64,000 nucleotides of DNA from Streptomyces lavendulae subsp. lavendulae (GCF_002803845.1 NZ_CP024985.1:558001-622000), one strand, 5' to 3'; positions 1-7,899 are shown, counted from the stretch's first letter. Program-made: numbers and translations. Notes: a model not told the origin generated them from the letters alone.

Positions 1-631
1 ACACCTGGGCCCGGGCGTGGGGGTCGAGTCCGGTGGTCGGCTCGTCGAGGAACAGGATCCGGGGTGCGTGCAGCAGGCCGCGGGCGAGCTCCAGGCGTCG
101 GCGCATGCCGCCGGAGAGGGTGCGTACCGGGGATCGGCGCCGGTCGGTCAGTCCTACGGCTTCGAGCGTCTCGGTGGCGCGGCGGCGGGCGTCGCGGCGG
201 CTCATCCCGTAGAGGCGTGCGTGGATGTGCAGGTTCTGTTCGGCCGTCAGGTCGGTGTCCAGGGCGCTGTGCTGGAAGAGCATCCCGACCTGGCGCCGCA
301 CCTGGTCCGGCTCGCCGAGTACGTCGGCGCCGGCCACCGTGGCCCGTCCGGCGGTGGGGCGGGCCAGGGCGCACAGCAGGGCGATGGTGGTGGACTTCCC
401 GGCGCCGTTGGGGCCGAGGAAGGCGAAGGTTTCGCCTTGACCTACGTCCAGGTCCAGGCCGCGTACGGCGTGGGTGGTGGTGCCGTCCGGGCCGGGGTAG
501 CTCTTGACCAGACCGCGCGTGCTGATGGCGTACGCCGGCTCGGGGGCGGACTCCGCGGCGTGCGGGCCCGTGCGGGCGGCCGTCGGGAGGGTTGCCTGGG
601 TGGGGGCGTCGTCACCGGCGCGTGGCTGCAT
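1..631 (-). CDS. ABC transporter ATP-binding protein, C-terminus cut by window edge
   Basis: ATPase subunit of an ABC exporter of the DrrA/CcmA type; it should power a separate membrane subunit encoded further left. The 210 visible residues contain Walker A GPNGAGKS (73-80), a Q-loop region around GMLFQHSALD, the signature LSGGM (172-176) and Walker B with ILFLDEP (192-198). The ATG at 629-631 was chosen because the frame stays open to the edge and GAGGAC lies just upstream as a ribosome site; about 35 residues precede the ATPase fold. It follows the lanthipeptide precursor gene on the same strand after a 317 bp hairpin-rich gap, so the likely cargo is the mature lanthipeptide (inference). 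In the venezuelin locus, as I recall it, an ATPase and a permease gene follow the precursor in the same way. The permease would lie outside this window. Confidence 0.9.
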   Translation of the reverse strand, partial: MQPRAGDDAPTQATLPTAARTGPHAAESAPEPAYAISTRGLVKSYPGPDGTTTHAVRGLDLDVGQGETFAFLGPNGAGKSTTIALLCALARPTAGRATVAGADVLGEPDQVRRQVGMLFQHSALDTDLTAEQNLHIHARLYGMSRRDARRRATETLEAVGLTDRRRSPVRTLSGGMRRRLELARGLLHAPRILFLDEPTTGLDPHARAQV

Positions 632-687
632 GGTCGGGTCCTCGTCTGCGGGGTGTCGTCTGCGGACTCGGGCGTGGTGCGGTTCGG

Positions 688-792
688 GGGGAGCCGGTGC
701 GGGCGGGGCCTTCCCCGCGTGCGGCTCCCCGTTGGAGGGGGCGGGGCCTCGCGCTCCGGCCGGCGGCGCCGTGGGGCAGCCGCCGGCCGGAG
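688..792 (-). terminator. Two strong hairpins between lanthipeptide precursor and transporter genes
   Basis: The 317 bp between the precursor stop (949) and the ATPase start (631) hold no gene but two stable hairpins. One has a perfect 14 bp stem, 754-767 with 779-792, around an 11-base loop. The second pairs 688-696 with 722-730 and encloses an inner 6 bp hairpin at 703-718. Neither is followed by a T-run on the minus strand. They could act as a partial terminator that makes precursor mRNA exceed transporter mRNA, or as an mRNA-stabilising 3' end; both are inference. Confidence 0.5.
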
Positions 793-948
793 GTTCGTGG
801 GGCCCGTTCCGTCTTGTCCCGTTCGGGTGTCGACCAGGGAACACGGGGTGCTCCCTCCCGGCGGGGCCGGTGTTCAGCGCCTGGGCGACGAGACCGCCGT
901 CGTCTCGGCTGCTGGGCGGTACCGGAGGCGAAGGGGCCTGGTGCCGGG

Positions 949-1104
949 TCAGTTACAGCTGATGCCCACGCAGACGGTGTTGAGGAGCGTCAGCAGGCCG
1001 ACGCAGTCGCAGGTGTTGGCGAACGCCACACCGTCGGCGCCGACCGGGTCGGTCTCCGGAAGGGCGTGCAGGTGAGCCAGCAGTTCGAAGTCGCGGTTCT
1101 CCAT
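949..1104 (-). CDS. lanA: Class IV lanthipeptide precursor, venezuelin-like
   Basis: Ribosomally made precursor of 51 residues, processed by the adjacent LanL. The leader contains ELLAHLHALPETDPVG (7-22), matching the venezuelin family as I remember it. The C-terminal region carries Thr31, Cys32, Cys34, Thr39, Thr43, Cys45, Ser49 and Cys50, giving four Ser/Thr and four Cys for dehydration and thioether rings. The stretch CVGLLTLLNTVC (34-45) is the family hallmark. It differs from venezuelin as I recall it in Asp33, Val46 and the terminal Asn51, among others. An excellent ribosome site (AGAAGGAG) lies 6 bases before the ATG. The gene starts 44 bp after the LanL stop, so the two are very probably cotranscribed. 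The leader cleavage site is not obvious and no protease gene lies nearby. Confidence 0.95.
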   Translation of the reverse strand: MENRDFELLAHLHALPETDPVGADGVAFANTCDCVGLLTLLNTVCVGISCN

Positions 1105-1148
1105 GGCTTTCTCCTTCTCTGTGAGATGGGCGGCAGGTTCCCTGCCGC

Positions 1149-3818
1149 TCAACCCGGCTGCTGGATCATCCAGAGCCGGGAGTCCGTGTGGCGGGTCCGC
1201 AGGAGGAACGCGAGGATTCCCGCGGATCCGTCGCTCCAGCCCGTCGAGACGTCCCCGTACTCGTTGGGGAAGACGACGTGGCGGTCGCGGTGGGCCCGTT
1301 CGGCGACGATGAAGCGGGCCAGGTCCTCGGCCGACGTGCGGTAGGCGGGGTCCCCCGTGGCCGTGGCCATGTCGAGGAGGAAGTCGCCGTTGCCCGCCAG
1401 TCCGTGGCATTGGGTGAGGGGGGCGCGGGACGCCCGCTCCACGACGGCGCGCGCGGCGCGGCGGGCGAGGTCGCCGAACCGGTCGTCCCCGGTGGTCTGC
1501 CAGAGCCGCACCAGGAAGGAGCCGATTCCCGCCGAACCGTGGCACCAGTACGGGGCCGTGGGCACGTCTCCGGCCTGCGCCGGCCACTGGGCCGTCTCGC
1601 CGACCGTCAAGGCCGTGGCCACGAGCTCCTCCCCCGCCGCCAGGGCCAGGTCCAGGTGTTCCCGGCGGTCGGTGACGGCCGCGGCGGCGAGGAGGAAGCA
1701 TCCGATGCCGGACGTTCCGTGGGCGAAGCCGAGGTAGCGTTTGCCGGCTTCCTTGGCTACGGCTTCCGCGGGGACCGGCCAGCTCACGCCGGTCGGCTCG
1801 GGTCGTGCGGCGGCGGCCAGCCGGTCGGCCGCGTCGGCGACGAGCGCGGCGAGGCGCGGGTCGCCGGTGCGGTGCCACAGGTGGGCGGCGGCGAGTCCGC
1901 TGCCCGCGGAGCCGTGGGTGACGTCGTGGCTGGGCGTCGGCTCCTGCGGAGCCAGGGCCAGGGCGAGCGCGTGGTCCATGAGGGCGCGGTCGTCGAGGGC
2001 GCGTCCGGCGTCGTACAGGGCCCAGGCGGTCCCCCGTCCGCCGAAGTGCAGGCCGGGGCGCGTGGAGCGGGTGTCCGTCCGGGCCGCGATCCAGTGGCCC
2101 GCGGTGGAGATCCGTTCCGGCAGGCGCGGATCGCCGGTGAGCTCGTAGTACCGGGTCAGCACCGCCAGGACACCGGCCGCGCCCTGCTGGACGGTACAGG
2201 GGTCGGTCTCCCCCGCCATGGTGGAGACGGGCCACAGCCGCCGCTCGTCGCGGGGGGTCATCGACTCGACGAGGTGGTCCACGATCCCCGCCACCGAGGC
2301 CGCCGTCGCGTCGCCCGGGTCCTTGCCCGTGGGGCCGGCGGCGGGGTGCCCGGGGAGCGGACTCCCGGTGCGGCGCAGGGCCGTACGTGCTCTGGCCGGG
2401 TCCCAGCGCTCGGCCGGATCGTCCTTCATCAGCCCGAGGATCATCCCGGGCAGGCCGTCGGGCAGGGGGAGCGTGCCTTCGCAGGCGGTCAGCCACTCGG
2501 CGAGCCGCTGCTCCGCGGATCTGGCGGCGGGCTCCTCCGGCAGCAGGTGGGGGACCTTCCCGGCGAGGACGAAGCACACGGTGGCGCCGAGGCTGTAGTA
2601 GTCGGCCGTCGGGGAGACGGGCGCGCCGGCCAGCCGCTCGGGGGCGCTGAAGCCCGGGGTTCCCACCGTGGTCGGGAGGGCGGCGTCGTCCTTCAGGACG
2701 GCGAGCTCCAGGTCGATGAGGCGCAGTTCGCCGTCGGGCCTGACCATGATGTTGCCGGGGGTGAAGTCCCGCAGGACGCAGCCGCAGGCGTGCGCCGCGG
2801 CGAGGAGGTCGACCAGGCGCCCGGCCTGGGCCAGGGCGTCGGCGCGGTAGCGCTCGCTGCCGACGTCGCGGAAGTGCTCGGCGACCCAGTTCCGCAGGGG
2901 TACGCCGGGTATTTCCTCCTGGGCCAGGAACAGGTGTCCGCCGTGCTCGAACATCGCGACGGGTTCCGGGGCCAGGCCGGTGCCGGCGAGGTTCTCCAGG
3001 GTCCGGGCCTCGGCGCGCAGCCAGTCGCGTACGTCGCTGCCGGACGCGTCGGCCTCCACGTGCGGCCGTGCCTCCTTGATGACGACGGGTGCGCCCGTGA
3101 TGGCGTCCGTCCCCCGGTAGACGCCGCCCTTGTTCGTGTGGCGTATCGCCTCCCGGACCGAGAAGCGGCCGCCGAGCAGCACCGGGCCGGTCGGCGCCTC
3201 CTCGGTGCGCGGCGGGGCCGGTACCGATGCGGGGAAGGGGCTGACCGCCCAGGAGGGAGGGGAGTACCGCCCGGTGCGCACGTCCTCGACGGGGTTGCCG
3301 TCGGGGTCCTCGTAGAACCACACCAGGAGTCCCTGGTCCGACAGCCGCTGCCGGGCGACGAAGGCGCCGTAGCGGTAGTGCACCAGGCTGTTCACGGCGT
3401 AGGGCTGGTCCGAGAGGATCCGGGGGCCGGCCAGCCCGGTCGTGGCCCGGTGCAGTTCCAGCGCGATCCGGGCCGCGTCGGTGTCGGAGCGGGGGTAGAC
3501 GGTGATGAACTTGCCCGAGCTCCCCCGGGGCGTGGCCCGGGAGTTGAGCGCGCTCACCTGTTCCAGGGACCGGGCGAACTTGAACGCCGAGCCCTCGCGC
3601 AGCAGTACGTCCAGGGCCTTCGCGAGGACTGCCGGTGCGGAGGCGGAGGTCGCGGACACGTGCAGTTTCCAGCCCTGCGCCCGCTGCGTCGTGGACAGGG
3701 GCGTGAGGCGGCACCACATCTCGTCCGCGTCGGTGCTCCAACGCGCGCCCTCGCCGGTGGCTTCAAGCGCCCGGCGGAGCAGGTCTTCGAGGTCGACTTC
3801 GGTTGCGTGGCTCGTCAT
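1149..3818 (-). CDS. lanL: Class IV lanthipeptide synthetase LanL (lyase-kinase-cyclase)
   Basis: Phosphorylates Ser/Thr of the precursor, eliminates phosphate and closes thioether rings; 889 residues. The OspF/SpvC-like lyase occupies about 1-190, with Lys51, His53 and Lys80 as candidate catalytic residues. The kinase spans about 215-480: VVIK with Lys248, LRDFTPGN as catalytic loop (349-356), and IDLE in place of DFG (368-371). The cyclase is about 535-889 with a complete zinc triad, Cys759, Cys804 and His805. That triad separates class IV LanL from class III LanKC, whose cyclase lacks these ligands. The ATG at 3816-3818 is chosen because GAGAGGGAC lies just upstream; an in-frame TTG 15 bases earlier overlaps that site and is unlikely. 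It is the first gene of the lanthipeptide unit. Confidence 0.95.
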   Translation of the reverse strand: MTSHATEVDLEDLLRRALEATGEGARWSTDADEMWCRLTPLSTTQRAQGWKLHVSATSASAPAVLAKALDVLLREGSAFKFARSLEQVSALNSRATPRGSSGKFITVYPRSDTDAARIALELHRATTGLAGPRILSDQPYAVNSLVHYRYGAFVARQRLSDQGLLVWFYEDPDGNPVEDVRTGRYSPPSWAVSPFPASVPAPPRTEEAPTGPVLLGGRFSVREAIRHTNKGGVYRGTDAITGAPVVIKEARPHVEADASGSDVRDWLRAEARTLENLAGTGLAPEPVAMFEHGGHLFLAQEEIPGVPLRNWVAEHFRDVGSERYRADALAQAGRLVDLLAAAHACGCVLRDFTPGNIMVRPDGELRLIDLELAVLKDDAALPTTVGTPGFSAPERLAGAPVSPTADYYSLGATVCFVLAGKVPHLLPEEPAARSAEQRLAEWLTACEGTLPLPDGLPGMILGLMKDDPAERWDPARARTALRRTGSPLPGHPAAGPTGKDPGDATAASVAGIVDHLVESMTPRDERRLWPVSTMAGETDPCTVQQGAAGVLAVLTRYYELTGDPRLPERISTAGHWIAARTDTRSTRPGLHFGGRGTAWALYDAGRALDDRALMDHALALALAPQEPTPSHDVTHGSAGSGLAAAHLWHRTGDPRLAALVADAADRLAAAARPEPTGVSWPVPAEAVAKEAGKRYLGFAHGTSGIGCFLLAAAAVTDRREHLDLALAAGEELVATALTVGETAQWPAQAGDVPTAPYWCHGSAGIGSFLVRLWQTTGDDRFGDLARRAARAVVERASRAPLTQCHGLAGNGDFLLDMATATGDPAYRTSAEDLARFIVAERAHRDRHVVFPNEYGDVSTGWSDGSAGILAFLLRTRHTDSRLWMIQQPG

Positions 3819-3875
3819 GCCCGTCCCTCTCAACGGTGAGGACCGCTGGTTGGAATATGCCTTCGGTAAGCAGAA

Positions 3876-3903
3876 CGTATAGGCGTGGCCCGACGGACGT
3901 CAG
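3876..3903 (-). promoter_or_regulatory. Candidate promoter of the lanthipeptide operon
   Basis: On the minus strand CTGACG (-35-like) and TATACG (-10-like) are separated by 16 bp, about 55 bp upstream of the lanL ATG. Spacing and position fit a housekeeping-type promoter, but the hexamers are imperfect and this is a prediction by eye. Confidence 0.35.
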
Positions 3904-4587
3904 TCGGTCCGGCGAGCGCACGGTGTTGTTGCGCTGCCTGGTGTCGTCAACCGGCGCAGAAAGGAAGCTCGCGGGAGCGTTATGGGGTGGTAATACCCCA
4001 GCACCTCCCGGCGGGACACAGAAAACAGCTCCGGATCCGGAGAATGAAAGCGTTCCGAATAAATCGGCCCCAAATCCAGCTCGGTCTACGCATATGAATT
4101 CCGGGCCAACCCCAAACGAACGGATCGCCTCCGGCGTCACCGTCGAGGTGTTCACCCCCGGCGGCGGACGGCGCCGCTCCTGGCCCCGTCACCAGCCATT
4201 CCTCAGGTTCGATTCGGTCTCCGCATTCGATACGAGGATTTCTCCCGGTCGCGGTGAACGCTATCGGCGCATCGCTTACGCCGTACAGCCTTCCTCCCAC
4301 CTCGCCCGCAGTAAAGGTCCGATCGCGCCACGACGCCAACCTGCCGTGCGACACGATTCGGCCCGACTTCACATTCCACGATCACGCCCCTGAGCTGCAC
4401 CCGGCCATGAATGTTTAAAGATTAACGACTACCGAACGACTGCTCGGAATCGGCTCAAAAGCAAACTGGGGTTCCCTCGGCCCCGGGAAAACGTGAGCCC
4501 AGGGAATGAAGTGCCGGGTGGGGAGCGAGCACACGGGGCGGCGCACGACGGAGTACCGGCGTGGCGGACGGGATCCGGGCGGCAAAA
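3904..4587. other. Gene-free intergenic stretch, relatively AT-rich
   Basis: No reading frame here has a plausible start, codon pattern or family resemblance. The stretch is less GC-rich than its surroundings, notably around 4405-4430 (GTTTAAAGATTAAC), and separates the divergently transcribed lanthipeptide unit (-) from the patatin-like gene (+). It may hold upstream regulatory sites for either; I see no specific one apart from the palindromes that begin at 4588. Confidence 0.5.
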
Positions 4588-4650
4588 CGGGGAGCATTCC
4601 CCGCTACGCGTGCTACTGTCGACCCATCAACCGGGGAACACTCCCCGGTT
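4588..4650 (+). promoter_or_regulatory. Two tandem palindromic operators before the phospholipase gene
   Basis: Two inverted repeats share the core GGGGA-N4-TCCCC. The first, CGGGGAGCATTCCCCG, covers 4588-4603. The second covers 4629-4650 and has perfect 9 bp arms (AACCGGGGA and its complement) around ACAC. Centres are 44 bp apart, near four helical turns. The second ends 24 bp before the start codon. Two equal copies on one face of the helix suggest cooperative binding by a dimeric repressor; a TACTGT at 4614-4619 between them could be the -10. No cognate regulator gene is adjacent. Confidence 0.55.
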
Positions 4651-4674
4651 TACGCTCCGGGAAGGACGCGGACG

Positions 4675-5514
4675 ATGGCGGACACGGCTCTGGTGCTGGG
4701 CGGCGGCGGAACGATCGGGCTCGCCTGGACGGTCGGGATACTGGCGGGCCTGGCCGAAGCGGGCCTGGACCTCTCCGGTGCCGACGTGACGATCGGCACC
4801 TCGGCGGGCTCGGTGATCGGCTCCCGGCTCGCCTCGGGGGTGACGGCCGAGGAGATGTACGAGGAGAACCTCGCCGGGGCCGGTGAGCTCGACGTCAAGG
4901 TCACCGCGGGCCAGACCGCCCGCTTCCTGTGGGCCGCGCTCGGATCCCGTGACCCGGAGCGCTCCGTCCGGCGCCTCGGCCGGGCCGCGCTGGCCTCCCG
5001 CACCGCCCCCGAATCGGCCGTCCACGGCGCGGTGGCCACGCTCCTGGCCGGCGTACGGGAATGGCCCGGCCGCGCCCTGCGCCTGACTGCCGTCGACGCC
5101 CGGTCAGGAGCCCTGGAGGTCTTCGACGCCGCCTCGGGCGTGAGCCTCCCCGAGGCTGTGGCGGCGAGCTGCGCGGTACCGGTGGTCTGGCCGCCCGTAT
5201 CGGTGGCCGGCCGTCGCTGGATGGACGGTGGCAGCCGCTCGACGGCCAACGTCCAGCTCGCCCGCGGCCATCGGCGGGTCGTCGCCATCGCCCCGATCCC
5301 GAAGGCGGTCGGTCCGCACCCGAGCGCGACCCAACAGGGCGCGGACCTCGCCGCGGGCGGGGCCTCGGTGGCCGTCCTCACCCCCGACCGCCCTTCCCTC
5401 AAGGCGTTCGGCCGCAACATGCTCGACCAGAGCCGCCGGGCCGCCGCCGCCAGGGCGGGCCGCGTCCAGGCGGCTTCGTGCGTGGACACCGTGCGAGCGG
5501 TCTGGACGGCCTGA
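4675..5514 (+). CDS. Patatin-like phospholipase family protein
   Basis: Serine lipid acyl hydrolase of the patatin/RssA family, 279 residues. The family features are all present: the glycine-rich oxyanion loop LGGGGTIG (8-15), the nucleophile elbow GTSAG (41-45, Ser43), and the catalytic Asp of the DGG motif at residue 184 (WMDGGSRS). There is no signal peptide or membrane segment, so it is probably cytoplasmic, acting on membrane lipids or acyl esters; the substrate is unknown. The ATG at 4675 is preferred over an upstream in-frame GTG at 4561, because the family motif begins directly after it and GGAAGG lies 9 bases upstream. The longer start would run through both palindromes. It is monocistronic: palindromic operators precede it and a strong hairpin follows. 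Confidence 0.9.
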   Translation: MADTALVLGGGGTIGLAWTVGILAGLAEAGLDLSGADVTIGTSAGSVIGSRLASGVTAEEMYEENLAGAGELDVKVTAGQTARFLWAALGSRDPERSVRRLGRAALASRTAPESAVHGAVATLLAGVREWPGRALRLTAVDARSGALEVFDAASGVSLPEAVAASCAVPVVWPPVSVAGRRWMDGGSRSTANVQLARGHRRVVAIAPIPKAVGPHPSATQQGADLAAGGASVAVLTPDRPSLKAFGRNMLDQSRRAAAARAGRVQAASCVDTVRAVWTA

Positions 5515-5665
5515 CCCGACGGTCCGCCCGGCACGGCGGCGTCACCGCGGCCCCCACCCCACAGCCATCGGCACCACGCCGACGAGGCGCGCACGCCCGG
5601 CGGATACAAGCCGCGCCTGATGAAGCGCGGCGGCACACGGCAGGAACTGCTCCGGGCCGCCAAAC

Positions 5666-5707
5666 CCGCCGCCGACTCCCCCGCAGGCGCCGGGGAGTCG
5701 GCGGCGG
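5666..5707. terminator. Strong bidirectional hairpin terminator
   Basis: A perfect 16 bp stem pairs 5666-5681 with 5692-5707 around a 10-base loop, flanked by AAA on the left and TTT on the right. It sits between the convergent phospholipase gene (+) and the NmrA-type gene (-) and can serve both. Confidence 0.75.
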
Positions 5708-5768
5708 CGGTTTACAGGTAGTCGCCGGGGATGAGGCCATGCGTGGCGGGTTCACGACGGTCAGGGCG

Positions 5769-6635
5769 TCAGCGGCGGAAGTGGGCGCGGTGTTCCCGGA
5801 GGAAGGCGTCGAGGGTGCGGGGCGGGCGGCCGAGGATGTCGGCGACGGTAGTGGTGGGGGCTTCGGGACGGCTCGCGGCGAGCTGCTGGATCTCCGTCAC
5901 GTGCTCGGCGAGCCAGGCGGGCATGTGGGCGTGGCGGATGAGGTCGTCCCGCAGCTCGTCCGGGGTGAGGTCGACGTAGCGGATCCGACGGCCGGTCAGA
6001 GCGGTGAGTTTCGAGGCGAGTTCGGAGTGGGTGACGGCTTCGGGTCCGGTCAGGACGTAGGTGCCGCCCGCGACCTCAGGCCGGGTGAGGGCGGCTGCGG
6101 CGACGTCGGCGATGTCGCGGCAGTCGATGTGGTTGTAGGGGGCGTCGCCCGTCGCGCCGAGGATGACGCCCCGGTCGACGGCGGGGGCCAGGCGCAGGAG
6201 GTTCTGCATGAACGCGTAGGGGCGCAGGACGGTGTGGGTGAGACCGCTGCCGCGCAGGTGTTCCTCGATGGCGTGGTGGCCGCGGGACACGGCGACCGGG
6301 GAGTCGCGTTCGGCGGCGGGTGCGGAGATCTTGACGAGGTGTCCGATGCCGGCCCGGGTGGCGATGTCGATGACGCGGGTTTCGAGTTCCACCTGTGCGG
6401 GGCCGTTGGCCATGGCGAGGAAGAGCCGGTCGGCGCCCTCGAAAGCGGTGTGCAGGGAACGGGGATCGGCGGCGTCGGCGTACCGGACCTCGACGGGCGG
6501 CCGGCGGGGGTCGGTCAGGCCGGGTATCGCCCGGTGCGGGGTGCGGGTCAGCGCGCGGACGGGTGCGCCGAGTGCGAGGAGGCGGTGGAGGAGGGCGTTC
6601 CCGGTCGCTCCGGTGGCTCCCATGACGACGATCAT
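5769..6635 (-). CDS. NmrA-family NAD(P)-binding protein
   Basis: Atypical short-chain dehydrogenase fold of the NmrA/QOR2 type, 288 residues. The N-terminal MIVVMGATGATGN carries the dinucleotide motif GATGATG (6-12). HLVKISAP, LRPYAFMQNLL and YNHIDCRDIADVAA match the order seen in NAD(P)H-binding azoreductase/quinone-reductase-like relatives. Some members are enzymes and others redox sensors, and the sequence does not say which. AGGAA lies 12 bases before the ATG. The gene follows the membrane-protein gene by 51 bp on the same strand, so the two may share a transcript initiated at the promoter near 7190. Confidence 0.85.
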   Translation of the reverse strand: MIVVMGATGATGNALLHRLLALGAPVRALTRTPHRAIPGLTDPRRPPVEVRYADAADPRSLHTAFEGADRLFLAMANGPAQVELETRVIDIATRAGIGHLVKISAPAAERDSPVAVSRGHHAIEEHLRGSGLTHTVLRPYAFMQNLLRLAPAVDRGVILGATGDAPYNHIDCRDIADVAAAALTRPEVAGGTYVLTGPEAVTHSELASKLTALTGRRIRYVDLTPDELRDDLIRHAHMPAWLAEHVTEIQQLAASRPEAPTTTVADILGRPPRTLDAFLREHRAHFRR

Positions 6636-6686
6636 CGTGTGCTCATTCCTGGGTGACTTCCCGGCGGCGGGTGCCGCCGGGGTGGG

Positions 6687-7163
6687 TTATGCCGGGGAGG
6701 GCGTGGTGGCGGCGGCGCGCCAGCGCAGGGTGACGATGGTGGTGGCGAGTGCCGCGGAGAGGGGCAGGTCGATGCGCAGCCGCTCCAGCCACGGGCCGGC
6801 GGGGACGGGGGTGTGCGCGGGCAGCCATGGAACGGCGAACCATCCCAGCAGGGCCGCCGAACCGGCGGCCGCGATGACGAGCGCCACCGTCAGGACGACG
6901 CGCGGCAGGGCGCCGACCCACGGTCTGGGCCGCCCTCCGCGCCGCAGCCACGCGCCGACCAGGAAGGCGACGACGGCGGAGGTGCCGGCGATGGAGGTGC
7001 AGGCGGCCACGGCCAAGTCCCGCTGCCCGGTGAGGACCCCGGCGGTACCGGCGGTGAGCGCAGGGGCGGCGTAGGCGGTCAGCACCTCTCGCCACAGGGT
7101 GAACGGCCGGGCCTGCCGGGAGGCCGCCCGGTTCCGGCGGGATCCGTCTTTCGTTGCGGGCAT
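6687..7163 (-). CDS. Small hypothetical integral membrane protein
   Basis: 158 residues with a basic N-terminus and four hydrophobic segments at about 27-44, 50-72, 88-110 and 133-148; cytoplasmic membrane location is expected. I do not recognise the family. The start is supported by AGAGAGAAGG before the ATG. It lies downstream of the MarR gene, behind that gene's terminator, with its own -10-like TATATT and a site resembling the one in the marR promoter. It is therefore a plausible MarR target together with the NmrA-type gene that follows. Confidence 0.7.
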   Translation of the reverse strand: MPATKDGSRRNRAASRQARPFTLWREVLTAYAAPALTAGTAGVLTGQRDLAVAACTSIAGTSAVVAFLVGAWLRRGGRPRPWVGALPRVVLTVALVIAAAGSAALLGWFAVPWLPAHTPVPAGPWLERLRIDLPLSAALATTIVTLRWRAAATTPSPA

Positions 7164-7186
7164 GACGCCTTCTCTCTCGTTCGGGC

Positions 7187-7207
7187 AATATAATTAGGCA
7201 GCTAACC
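7187..7207 (-). promoter_or_regulatory. Promoter -10 and MarR-like operator before the membrane-protein gene
   Basis: The dyad TTAGGCAGCTAA (7194-7205) abuts a -10-like TATATT read on the minus strand (7187-7192), about 25 bp before the start codon. Read on the minus strand the site begins GGTTAG followed by GCC two bases later, as does the sequence inside the marR promoter at 7795-7805. Confidence 0.45.
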
Positions 7208-7217
7208 ATGACCCCGC

Positions 7218-7246
7218 AAAAGGGGCCCCGCCCGAGGACGGGGCCC
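7218..7246 (-). terminator. Intrinsic terminator of the MarR gene
   Basis: On the minus strand an 8 bp GC-only stem (7239-7246 with 7223-7230) and an 8-base loop are followed by CTTTT. It lies 18 bp after the MarR stop codon, a classical rho-independent arrangement. Confidence 0.7.
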
Positions 7247-7264
7247 AGCCTGACGGGAGACGGG

Positions 7265-7783
7265 TCAGTCCGCGGCCAGGGCCGCGCTGCCCCGCACGAC
7301 GCGGGCGAGCAGATCCAGGAACACCGCGCGCTCCTCGACGGAAAGCCCGTCGACCATCGCTTCGAGCCGTCCGAAATGTTCGGCCGCCATGTCGCGCAGG
7401 CGCTGCGCCCCGCGCGCGGTCAGGACGGCCACCGTGCCGCGCCCGTCCTCCGTGGACGGGCGGCGGGCGATCAGGCCCTCGCGCTCAAGGCCGTCCAGCA
7501 GGCCGGTGACCGTGGCCCGGGAGACGCCGAGGTCGGCCGCGAGGTGCGAGGGGGTCTTCTCCCCTCCGTGATCCTCAAGGTCGGCGAGCAGCCGGTAGCG
7601 TCCCGTCGACAGGCCGAACCGGGCGAAGTGCGCCTCGGCCGCCCGGCCGACCCTCGCACCCGCCGAGATCAGCCGCACCGCGACCAGCACCGCCTGCGGA
7701 TCGACCTCCAGGCCGTAGCGCTCGACCTGCTGCCTGGCCTGGTCCAGCGTGGGCGCCTCGGCGTCGGTTCCGTCCCTCGTCAT
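7265..7783 (-). CDS. MarR-family transcriptional regulator
   Basis: Dimeric winged-helix repressor, 172 residues. The DNA-binding domain spans about 62-125, with recognition-helix region LGVSRATVTGLLDGLE (85-100) and a wing containing STEDGRG (110-116). The start at 7783 is preferred over an earlier in-frame codon at 7819, because a consensus promoter places the transcription start on this ATG and the longer form would run through that promoter. The gene is therefore probably leaderless. A palindrome-like sequence between -35 and -10 suggests autoregulation, and a related sequence lies in front of the next gene downstream. MarR proteins often respond to phenolic or oxidative compounds; the ligand here is unknown. 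Confidence 0.9.
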   Translation of the reverse strand: MTRDGTDAEAPTLDQARQQVERYGLEVDPQAVLVAVRLISAGARVGRAAEAHFARFGLSTGRYRLLADLEDHGGEKTPSHLAADLGVSRATVTGLLDGLEREGLIARRPSTEDGRGTVAVLTARGAQRLRDMAAEHFGRLEAMVDGLSVEERAVFLDLLARVVRGSAALAAD

Positions 7784-7787
7784 GAAA

Positions 7788-7819
7788 GTAATATGGCGCC
7801 TAACCACTCGGCCTGTCAA
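7788..7819 (-). promoter_or_regulatory. marR promoter with operator in the spacer
   Basis: On the minus strand a consensus -35 TTGACA (7814-7819) and -10 CATATT (7790-7795) are separated by 18 bp. GGTTAGGCGCC occupies the spacer. Transcription would begin at or next to the ATG (7783), making the mRNA leaderless. Confidence 0.65.
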
Positions 7820-7864
7820 GGAATCCCCTCGGCGGGACGCCCGGATTCGCGGGGCTACCAGCGC

Positions 7865-7892
7865 TCGACGACGACCGAGGGGCCGCGATACT
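7865..7892 (+). promoter_or_regulatory. Candidate leaderless promoter of the NUDIX gene
   Basis: TCGACG (7865-7870) and GATACT (7887-7892) are 16 bp apart and the ATG starts 8 bases after the -10. No ribosome site is visible. This fits a leaderless transcript and lies back to back with the marR promoter. Confidence 0.4.
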
Positions 7893-7899
7893 GGCCCCC

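Noticed and set aside
3819..3833. TTG start 15 bases upstream for lanL
   Set aside because: It overlaps the GAGAGGGAC ribosome site that serves the ATG at 3818.
1188..3839. Long forward frame opposite lanL
   Set aside because: LanL on the minus strand has intact lyase, kinase and cyclase motifs; the antisense frame has none.
5515..5660. In-frame open sequence after the phospholipase stop (GGYKPRLMKRGGTRQELL)
   Set aside because: It looks protein-like but has no start codon of its own and would need readthrough of TGA; not enough to call a gene.
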